Source: UBA1731 sp963626295 (GTDB lineage Bacteria; Verrucomicrobiota; Kiritimatiellia; RFP12; UBA1067). From it: a stretch of 58,237 nucleotides of DNA. Shown in pieces: positions 17,132 through 24,043 of this stretch. The position numbers were made by a program, and so were the translations under genes. The DNA lies in contig CAVFWS010000001.1 of NCBI GenBank assembly GCA_963626295.1, positions 1 to 58,237 of the forward strand, given 5' to 3'. Numbering within the stretch: position 1 is the first letter of the stretch; the number at the start of each line of letters is the position of its first letter. The notes beneath the pieces were generated by a model, which worked only from the letters and a program-made list of their open reading frames with translations, was not told the origin of the DNA and ran no database searches.

Positions 17132-18190
17132 ATGACTAAATTTGTTAAGAGCAATGAAGCGGTTGTGATGGGCGCCCTTTATGCGGGATGCGAGCTGTAT
17201 TTCGGATACCCGATCACTCCGGCAAGCGAAATCGCGCATGGTGCGGCCAAATGGTTCCCCATGCTGGGGCGCACCTTTGTGCAGGCGGAATGCGAAACCG
17301 CGAGCGTGAACATGATGTTCGGCGCCGCCGCAGCCGGGAAGCTCTGCATGACCGCCACTTCGGGGCCTGGGTTCTCCCTGATGCAGGAGGGCATCTCGTA
17401 CCTGGCCGGTGCGGAATTGCCGGCCGTGATAGTCAACGTGAATCGCGCCGGTCCGGGGCTTGGCAACGTATATCCGGAGCAGAGCGACTACACTCCGGCG
17501 GTGAAGGGCGGCGGGCACGGGAACTACAGGACATTCACCGTGGCGCCGGCAAGCGCCCAGGAAATGTTCGACCTCACGAGGCTTGCCTTCCGCATGGCGG
17601 CGAAATGGCGCACTCCCGCAGTGGTGTTCGCCGACGGCCTTCAGGGGCAGATGATGGAAAGCGTGCGGCTGCCGGACGATGAGGATCCGAAGCCCGACTT
17701 TTCCGGCTGGGCAGCACAGGGGGAGCCCAAGACCCGCGGCAATCTCGTGAAGTCCATATTCCTCGATGCCGCCCAGCAGGAGGAGTTCAACATCCACCTT
17801 CAGAAGAAGTATGCCGATATGGAGGCGGACGCCAAGTCGGAGGCGTATCTTGCGGAAGACGCCGAGCTGCTGATCGTCGCGTACGGGATCTCCTCGAGGA
17901 TTGCCCGCACAACCGCTGAGACGCTTCGCGCAGAAGGCGTCAGGGCTGGCTGCTTCCGCCCCATCACGCTGAGTCCATTCCCAAGGGAAGGGCTTGCAAA
18001 GGCCGCGAAGGGACGCAAGCTTCTGGTGATCGCGCTTGATGCCGGACAGTTCGCCGACGATGTGCGCCTGAATCTCGCAAAGGCGGGCCTTGGCGACGAG
18101 GCGGCATCCCTCCGATTCATAAACCGCATGGGCGGTCAGGTAGTTGCCGTGGACGATGCCGTAAAGGCCGCGAAGCGCGTCTTGGCATGA
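17132..18190 (+). CDS. 2-oxoacid:acceptor oxidoreductase, alpha subunit
   Basis: A 352-residue alpha subunit of the KorA/VorB type, the pyrimidine-binding part of a ferredoxin-dependent 2-oxoacid oxidoreductase. Typical segments are GYPITPASEIAH, the ECETASVNMMFGAAAAG stretch, TATSGPGFSLM and the QSDYTPAVKGGGHG region. The length fits VorB (about 350) rather than the fused gamma-alpha KorA (about 600). The enzyme needs a TPP-binding beta subunit and a gamma subunit. Neither is in this window, and the 3' end overlaps a phytase-like gene by 4 bp (ATGA). The physiological substrate (2-oxoisovalerate or 2-oxoglutarate) cannot be told from this subunit. Confidence 0.88.
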   Translation: MTKFVKSNEAVVMGALYAGCELYFGYPITPASEIAHGAAKWFPMLGRTFVQAECETASVNMMFGAAAAGKLCMTATSGPGFSLMQEGISYLAGAELPAVIVNVNRAGPGLGNVYPEQSDYTPAVKGGGHGNYRTFTVAPASAQEMFDLTRLAFRMAAKWRTPAVVFADGLQGQMMESVRLPDDEDPKPDFSGWAAQGEPKTRGNLVKSIFLDAAQQEEFNIHLQKKYADMEADAKSEAYLAEDAELLIVAYGISSRIARTTAETLRAEGVRAGCFRPITLSPFPREGLAKAAKGRKLLVIALDAGQFADDVRLNLAKAGLGDEAASLRFINRMGGQVVAVDDAVKAAKRVLA

Positions 18191-19200
18191 TGCTGCGCCG
18201 GCTGCTCATCCTCTCGTCATGCGCGCTCCTGCGCACGTTGCCGCTTGAGGCCGGCGCCGGATACAGGTGGCGCATCGAGCCTGTCGGCGAGATCGCAAGG
18301 CCCTGCATCCCGGGATCGGCATCGCTGGGCGGCATTTCATGGGTGTCCAACAACGTCTATTGGGCGGTGACGGACTGGAATCCGGTGGTGTGGGAACTGG
18401 AGCTGCCCGTGGATCTGCGGAGCGGAAGATTGTCGGGGTGCAACCTTACCCGGTTGTGCGAACCGCAGGATGCGGTTGACGTCGAGGCAATTGTCCGCGA
18501 TCCGTTGGACGGGTCTGTGTGGATTGCCGACGAGCGTTCTTGCCGCATCACGAGGCATGATCCTGCGACTGGACGTCGCACTGGCCGAGTGGAGCTCCCG
18601 CCGCTGATGGATGGCATATACCTGGATCTGGGATTGGAATCGCTTACCATGAGCGGAGATGGCCTTGTGATGTGGACCTGCACGGAAGAGGCTCTGAAGG
18701 ACGATGGCCCGCGTTCCACGAAGGCGCACGGTTCCGATGTGCGCCTGACGAGGCTATGCCGCAAGGGGAAGGATGCGCCATGGGAGGTTGCCGGGCAATG
18801 GGTGTACCTTACGGATCCGATCGCCGGCGGGACATGGTCCATCAGTGGACGGGACATGTCGCGCAGCGGCGTGTCGGAGCTGTGTCTGCTTGAAGACGGA
18901 ACGCTGCTCGTCCTGGAGAGGGAGCTCAGCAAGGCGCTCATACCAAGGCTCCGCTGCCGCATCTATGAAGTCGATTTCACGTCCGCTACGGATGTGAACG
19001 GGATCGGGTCCATCGGTCAGGCAAATGGGCTAAAGCGCGTAGGAAAGCGCATGCTTTTCGAGACAAAGGGGCTTTCCATGTACGAGGGCATGTGCGTGGG
19101 GCCGAAGCTTGCCGACGGCTCCCGGCTCATGGTGCTTGTCTCTGACGGAGACAGGCAGACGCTTCGCACGGTGTTTTCGCTGCGCCTCTACAGGCTTTAG
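18187..19200 (+). CDS. Secreted esterase-like/phytase-like beta-propeller protein
   Basis: A 337-residue protein with an N-terminal signal sequence (MLRRLLILSSCALLRTLPLEAGA). The repeating blade-like segments (GGISWVSNNVYWAVTD, VDVEAIVRDPLDGSVWIADE, GLESLTMSGDGLVMWTCTE, GVSELCLLEDGTLLVLERE) match the 'esterase-like activity of phytase' family (PF13449), a six-bladed propeller. Members are secreted or periplasmic, and enzyme activity is uncertain for most. The start overlaps the previous stop as ATGA, so translation is probably coupled. The pairing with a cytoplasmic oxidoreductase subunit makes no obvious functional sense. It converges on clpC, with 30 bp between the stops and no clear terminator. 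Confidence 0.75.
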   Translation: MMLRRLLILSSCALLRTLPLEAGAGYRWRIEPVGEIARPCIPGSASLGGISWVSNNVYWAVTDWNPVVWELELPVDLRSGRLSGCNLTRLCEPQDAVDVEAIVRDPLDGSVWIADERSCRITRHDPATGRRTGRVELPPLMDGIYLDLGLESLTMSGDGLVMWTCTEEALKDDGPRSTKAHGSDVRLTRLCRKGKDAPWEVAGQWVYLTDPIAGGTWSISGRDMSRSGVSELCLLEDGTLLVLERELSKALIPRLRCRIYEVDFTSATDVNGIGSIGQANGLKRVGKRMLFETKGLSMYEGMCVGPKLADGSRLMVLVSDGDRQTLRTVFSLRLYRL

Positions 19201-19230
19201 TCTTTGCGATGTTCTATATCATCGTTGCCG

Positions 19231-21741
19231 CTATTGCCTGAACGTGAGATGGCCATCCTTTGACAGGGTGCCCCTGATCTTGCCCGGCTTCAGCTTGCCG
19301 CCGAGAAGCAGTTCGGCAAGGGGGTCCTCCACGAACCGCTGGACTGCGCGACGGAGAGGCCTTGCCCCCATCGCCTCGTCGGATCCGTTCTTGACGAGGA
19401 ATCCGATGGCATTCTTGTCGAGGTCAAGGGTCATGTCCTTCTCTGAAAGGCGACTGCGGAGAAGGGCCAGCTCGAGGCTCAGGATGGTCTCCACGTTCTT
19501 CGAATCGAGCTTGCGGAACACCACTGTCTCGTCGAAGCGGTTCAGCAGTTCGGGACGGAAGGTGCGCTTCGCCTCCGCGAGCAGCTTCTCCTTCAGCGCA
19601 TCGTAGGACGTAGACACCTCGTCCTGCATGAAGCCGAACGACTTGCCGTCGCGGGCGAAGTCGAATCCAAGGTTCGCCGTCGCTATGATGATCGTGTTCC
19701 GGAAGTCGATGGTCCTGCCCTGCCCGTCGGTGAGCTTGCCCTCGTCGAGGATCTGCAGAAGCATGTTCATCACGTCGGGGGAGGCTTTCTCGAATTCGTC
19801 GAACAGCACCACGGAATACGGGCGGCGGCGCACCCGCTCCGTAAGCTGGCCGCCCTCGTCGTACCCCACATATCCGGGAGGCGCACCGACGAGCCTTGAG
19901 GACGTGAACTTGTCGGAGAATTCGGTCATGTCGAGCGAGATGAGGGCCTTCGGATCCCCATACACCTTTTCCGCGAGCATCTTTGCGAGAAGCGTCTTGC
20001 CTACGCCCGTAGGGCCAAGGAACAGGAAGCTCCCTATCGGGCGCTTGGGGTCGCCGAGGTTCGCCCGGCTGCGCCTGAGCGCGCGGGCAATGGACGATAT
20101 GGCCTCCGTCTGCCCAACCACCACCGTGTTGAGGTCGCGCTCCATGCCGAGAAGCTTTTCGGCGGCGGCGAAGCTCATGCGTTCCACCGGCACGCCGCTG
20201 ATGGACGCGACCGTGGCGGCGATGTCGTCCGCCGTCACCGCGATGACCTTCTCGGCGTGTTCGGCCTTCCATGCGTCAAGCCGCTTCTTCAGTTCGGCCT
20301 TGGCGGCCTTTTCCGCGTCACGCCATTTTGCCGCCTCTTCGTATACGCCACGGTTTGCCGCATCCTGCTTTTTCAGGTTCAGTTCCGCGATCTTCTCCTC
20401 GTCTGCCTTCATGTCCGGCGGGCGCACCGCATTCTTCATCCTTGTGCGTGAGCCTGTCTCGTCTATGGCGTCAATCGCCTTGTCCGGCAACAGGCGCGCC
20501 GGCAGATAGCGGGCCGTGAGCTTCACTGCGGCGGAGAGCGCCTCTGGCTCATACCTTACGTTGTGGTGCTTCTCGTACCTTGGGGCGATGCCCTTGAGTA
20601 TCTCGATGGCGTCGTCCTGCGAAGGCTCGTTCACGATTACGCTCTGGAACCTGCGCTCCAGCGCGGCATCCTTCTCGATCGACTTGTGGTATTCCTTCAG
20701 TGTCGTCGCGCCGACGACCTGGATCTCGCCGCGGGCGAGGGAGGGCTTGAGTATGTTGGCCGCGTCCATCGCGCCCTCGGGTCCGCCGGCGCCTACGAGC
20801 GTATGTATCTCGTCAAGGAACAGGATGCAGTTCCTCGAGTTCTTCGCCTCCTCTATCAGCTGCTTGAGGCGTTCCTCGAACTGGCCCCTGTACATGGTCC
20901 CGGCGACGACGCGAGTCATGTCCAGGGATATGACGCGCTTCCCGCGCATCCGTTCCGGCGCGTTCCCGGCGGCTATGGCCTCCGCCAGACCCTCCACCAC
21001 GGCCGTCTTGCCGACCCCGGCCTCGCCGATCAGCACCGCGTTGTTCTTCGTCCTCCGCGACAGCACCTGCAGTATGCGCTCTATCTCGGCCTTGCGCCCT
21101 ATGACGGGATCGAGCTCTCCGTTCATCGCCGCCTTCGTCAAATCGCGGCCATACGTGTTCAGCGCCGGAGTCTTGACCTTCTTGCCGCCCTCTTCCTCAT
21201 CCTCGCCCTCCTGCGGGGCGGCGAGGATGGAGTCGTCCCCGCCGCCGTCCTTGGCGTTGCCGTCGCCATCTCCCGCATTGCCGCCATTGCCGGGGGACTG
21301 CGCGGACTCGGACTGGCCGCTGAGGGATTTCGCGAAAGTGTCGGCGGTCACATTGTGCCCGAACAGGATCTGCGCCCCGACCGACTCGCCCTCGCGCAGC
21401 ATCGCGAGCATGATGTGCTCCGTGCCGACTTTCTCCGATTTGGCCCGGACGGCCTCTATCTTCGCGAATTCGAGCACCTTCCTCGTGCGGGCCGTCAACG
21501 GAAGCGCACCTTTCACGGCATAGGCTTCGCCTCGGCCTATTATGCGGTCCAGCTCCATGCCAAGGTCGTCGTTGTCGAGGCCCATCCGCTTAAGGCACTT
21601 GCAGGCCGTGCAGTTCTCCATCTTCAGGATGCAGGCCAATACGTGTTCCGTTCCGATGTACGTGTGGTTGTAGTGCCGGGCGACCGATTCCGCTCCATCG
21701 AGCGCCTGCTGGGCATATGGCGTATATAGTTCGTTCATCAA
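19231..21741 (-). CDS. clpC: ATP-dependent Clp protease ATP-binding subunit ClpC
   Basis: An 836-residue Hsp100 unfoldase of the ClpC type that feeds substrates to ClpP. In order it has two Clp N repeats (1-140) and an acidic, glycine-rich linker (about 141-186). D1 carries Walker A GEAGVGKT at 239-246. A UVR-type middle segment (EEKIAELNLKKQDAANR) is followed by D2 with Walker A GPTGVGKT near 570-577. The glycine/aspartate-rich linker is longer than in Bacillus ClpC. It is the last gene of the minus-strand ftsH-clpC unit. Its start overlaps the mcsB-like stop by 4 bp, so the mcsA-mcsB-clpC order of Firmicutes is kept. Confidence 0.95.
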   Translation of the reverse strand: MMNELYTPYAQQALDGAESVARHYNHTYIGTEHVLACILKMENCTACKCLKRMGLDNDDLGMELDRIIGRGEAYAVKGALPLTARTRKVLEFAKIEAVRAKSEKVGTEHIMLAMLREGESVGAQILFGHNVTADTFAKSLSGQSESAQSPGNGGNAGDGDGNAKDGGGDDSILAAPQEGEDEEEGGKKVKTPALNTYGRDLTKAAMNGELDPVIGRKAEIERILQVLSRRTKNNAVLIGEAGVGKTAVVEGLAEAIAAGNAPERMRGKRVISLDMTRVVAGTMYRGQFEERLKQLIEEAKNSRNCILFLDEIHTLVGAGGPEGAMDAANILKPSLARGEIQVVGATTLKEYHKSIEKDAALERRFQSVIVNEPSQDDAIEILKGIAPRYEKHHNVRYEPEALSAAVKLTARYLPARLLPDKAIDAIDETGSRTRMKNAVRPPDMKADEEKIAELNLKKQDAANRGVYEEAAKWRDAEKAAKAELKKRLDAWKAEHAEKVIAVTADDIAATVASISGVPVERMSFAAAEKLLGMERDLNTVVVGQTEAISSIARALRRSRANLGDPKRPIGSFLFLGPTGVGKTLLAKMLAEKVYGDPKALISLDMTEFSDKFTSSRLVGAPPGYVGYDEGGQLTERVRRRPYSVVLFDEFEKASPDVMNMLLQILDEGKLTDGQGRTIDFRNTIIIATANLGFDFARDGKSFGFMQDEVSTSYDALKEKLLAEAKRTFRPELLNRFDETVVFRKLDSKNVETILSLELALLRSRLSEKDMTLDLDKNAIGFLVKNGSDEAMGARPLRRAVQRFVEDPLAELLLGGKLKPGKIRGTLSKDGHLTFRQ

Positions 21742-22568
21742 AGGTATTCCTTCGCAAAATCGTTGAGGCGCACGTTCCTGAAGCGCCTGTTGGCCTTGTC
21801 CGCAAGGACGGCGTCCTTGCGGTCCAGCTCCCTCTGCTCTTCATACGTGTTGGGGATGGAAGGGGGCGGCTGGTCTATCCGCGACAGCATGATCTCCGCG
21901 GCCTCCTTCCGCGTGAAATTGTCGAGGAAATTGAGGTCTGCCGCGAGCTTGAGGGGCGAGATGACGTCCACAAGCTCCAGGTTCGACAGCAGGCGGCAGC
22001 TTCTCAGGATCGCAAGCGACCGTTCGATCGCGTCCTCGAACACGCGGGGGAACTCATCTACCAGCCTGATCCGGGCATTGGATTCCTGCTTCACGATGTC
22101 GGAGAAGATCTGCCTGACCCTCGACGCAAGCTCATCCTCGTCCAGGCCGAGGGCCTGTGCGTTGCCTACGCGGAAGATGTGCGCCACGTCCTTGAGTCCG
22201 TCGCCATCGCATCCGTATGCGCTCATCCGCATCCCGCTGAGGGCGTTGAGCGCCGCCGCGAGATCCCCGATCAGGTGCAGCCCCTCAAGGTGGAACAGGG
22301 CCGATATCTCCAGGCCGGTCCCGCACATGAACGGGGATGCCGTGACGTAGCCGAATCGCGGATTCCACGCAAACGGGTGCTCGGCCGCGGCCTTTGCCTC
22401 GTCCCGCAGCAGCTTTGCCACGGCCTGGCGTATGCGCGTCGGCGAGGAAATCTCCGTGCTGAGGCAGACCATGTTCTCGTCCGTGAATGGCAGATCTGTG
22501 CGCTGCCTGTACAGGCGCACCGTGCCGCCGGAGAATATGGCGGAGCCGTCTATCTCGATGCCTGTCAT
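21738..22568 (-). CDS. Degenerate McsB-like guanido-kinase protein (probable pseudokinase)
   Basis: A 276-residue protein whose segment FGYVTASPFMCGTGLEISALFHLEGL-type core (about residues 73-98) matches the active-site region of McsB protein-arginine kinase, where the family reads GYLTSCPTNVGTG. Here the catalytic Cys is Ser. The NEEDH motif and the N-terminal SSRIRLARN segment are absent, and the protein is about 85 residues shorter than McsB. The C-terminal RDxxRA phospho-arginine site is also not seen. The start is fixed by an ATGA overlap with mcsA, so the shortness is not a start error. It lies between mcsA and clpC, so it may still act as an adaptor or regulator of ClpC without kinase activity. 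Confidence 0.7.
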   Translation of the reverse strand: MTGIEIDGSAIFSGGTVRLYRQRTDLPFTDENMVCLSTEISSPTRIRQAVAKLLRDEAKAAAEHPFAWNPRFGYVTASPFMCGTGLEISALFHLEGLHLIGDLAAALNALSGMRMSAYGCDGDGLKDVAHIFRVGNAQALGLDEDELASRVRQIFSDIVKQESNARIRLVDEFPRVFEDAIERSLAILRSCRLLSNLELVDVISPLKLAADLNFLDNFTRKEAAEIMLSRIDQPPPSIPNTYEEQRELDRKDAVLADKANRRFRNVRLNDFAKEYL

Positions 22569-23131
22569 TCTGCGCCGCCGTTTCCGTTTCCCTCGGAGCC
22601 ATTGCCGATCAGCTCGTCGAGTTGCCTCCTGATGCGGGCGGCCTTGCGGTAGTCCTGGCGCGACACCGCATCCCTGAGTTCCTTCTCGAGGAAGGCCACG
22701 GAAGGCTTGCCGTCGTCGCTCTTCTCCGGCATCCTGCCCTTGTGCGTGGGACCGTATGATGCGGAGAGGAATTCCTCCTTCAGTTCGTTGCCGAACATCG
22801 TCCAGCAGTCCGGGCATCCCACGGACTTCGTTTCCTTTATCTTCTCCCACGTGGATCCGCATACGCGGCACTTGCGCGCCTTGCCGACCTTGCCGTCCGC
22901 TACGCCCTCTATGAGGCCAACGGCGGCATCGAGGAAATCCTTCACGAACGCCGGCGGCTCGCTGCCGTCCGCCGTGATTATCGTCGGCCTTGCCCTGTCG
23001 GGCCGCGCTTCCGGGTTTCCGCCGCCATCAAGGCATTGCTTGCACACGTACAGCTCTTCATCTTCGCCATCGGAACCTTTGCGGTGCAGCACGCCGGCGG
23101 CTTCATTCTTGTGGCACAGTTCGCACAGCAT
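22565..23131 (-). CDS. mcsA: McsA-like zinc-finger/UVR protein
   Basis: A 188-residue protein with paired CxxC motifs: CELC with CKQC at about 3-34, and CRVC with CPDC at about 88-110. Each pair would bind zinc. A C-terminal UVR motif (VAFLEKELRDAVSRQDYRKAARIR) follows. In Bacillus, McsA activates McsB and links it to ClpC. Here it is encoded directly upstream of an mcsB-like and a clpC gene with 4-bp overlaps, so a ClpC adaptor or regulator role is likely. It begins 5 bp after the RodZ-like stop, inside the long minus-strand unit. Confidence 0.85.
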   Translation of the reverse strand: MLCELCHKNEAAGVLHRKGSDGEDEELYVCKQCLDGGGNPEARPDRARPTIITADGSEPPAFVKDFLDAAVGLIEGVADGKVGKARKCRVCGSTWEKIKETKSVGCPDCWTMFGNELKEEFLSASYGPTHKGRMPEKSDDGKPSVAFLEKELRDAVSRQDYRKAARIRRQLDELIGNGSEGNGNGGAE

Positions 23132-23136
23132 GTCTT

Positions 23137-24027
23137 TCAGTCCACGTAAAGGGGAGGTATCGCGACGCCGGACGACCTGAGGTCGCCGGATCGCGCGGGC
23201 CTGGGCTGCCTGTCCGCGCCGTTCGGCTTGTTTGCCCCGGCCTTCCTGTTGGAGGCCTTGCCGGGAACCGCGGGCTTGGCACCGTCAAGCCGCATTGTCG
23301 GCTTCACGGATTCCGCGCCGGACGCATTCGGCGTTGTCGCCCTGTACAGGATCGCTATTCCCCAAGAGAGCAATGCGACAACGATTGCCGCGGCAACCGC
23401 AACGGTGGCGATCCTGCCTGTGTTTGGCGGGAGTTTCTTGACGTTGGCGAATACGCCTGACGACACGTTGCTCATTGTGCTGCGGAACCTGTCTGCGGCG
23501 GATGGCCTCTCCGTCCCGGTGTCCTCGGCGTATGACTGGCTGAAGAGATCCCCGTATGAGCGGCGCGGCGATGGCTGCCTGACGACCTCGGCCTCAAGCC
23601 GGAGTTCCGGCGTCCGGTCCGGGGCGACGGATTCAGGTGCGCTGGGCGGACGCGGCGCCTCGGTATTTTCTACGGTGGACGCGGCTTCTCCTGCGGCAGG
23701 GAACACGGTCTCTTCGGCGGTTGCGGGCACGGCCGTTTCGGCGACGGCCCTCTTCGGAGGCGTTGGCGCCGAAGCCTCCCCTGCCGCGTTCTTGTTCCTT
23801 GCGTAGAGATTGGAGAATTCGGCTTGCAGGGGCTTGGGGTCGAGGCCTACCGCTTCGCAGTACATCTTCACGAATCCGCGTCCGTATATGTCCGCCGGGA
23901 TGCGCTTGAAGTTCTCATTCTCCAACCCTTCGATGATCTGTACAAGAATGCGAGTGGTGGCGGCCAGCTGGGATGTCGTCAGGCCCTTCGCTTCACGCGC
24001 TGCGCGCAGTGTCTCTCCAAATGACAT
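23137..24027 (-). CDS. RodZ-like helix-turn-helix membrane protein
   Basis: A 296-residue protein. Residues 1-70 form a Cro/HTH_25-type domain (MSFGETLRAAREAKGLTTSQ, with GRGFVKMYCEAVGLD) like the cytoplasmic MreB-binding domain of RodZ. A long proline/alanine-rich linker follows, then one membrane helix near residues 215-240 (ATVAVAAAIVVALLSWGIAI). A short basic periplasmic tail comes last. The usual periplasmic DUF4115 beta domain is missing. The start at 24027 follows AGGAG, and longer frames run into the ftsK end. RodZ links MreB to cell-wall growth. Its place in an ftsK/cdaA/ftsH unit agrees with an envelope role, though a membrane-anchored regulator is also possible. Confidence 0.75.
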   Translation of the reverse strand: MSFGETLRAAREAKGLTTSQLAATTRILVQIIEGLENENFKRIPADIYGRGFVKMYCEAVGLDPKPLQAEFSNLYARNKNAAGEASAPTPPKRAVAETAVPATAEETVFPAAGEAASTVENTEAPRPPSAPESVAPDRTPELRLEAEVVRQPSPRRSYGDLFSQSYAEDTGTERPSAADRFRSTMSNVSSGVFANVKKLPPNTGRIATVAVAAAIVVALLSWGIAILYRATTPNASGAESVKPTMRLDGAKPAVPGKASNRKAGANKPNGADRQPRPARSGDLRSSGVAIPPLYVD

Positions 24028-24043
24028 GGTGTCTTTCTCCTGG

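Noticed and set aside
22565..22871. N-terminal extension of the McsB-like protein through the mcsA gene
   Set aside because: The frame upstream of 22568 is the out-of-frame shadow of mcsA. The ATGA overlap and protein similarity place the start at 22568.
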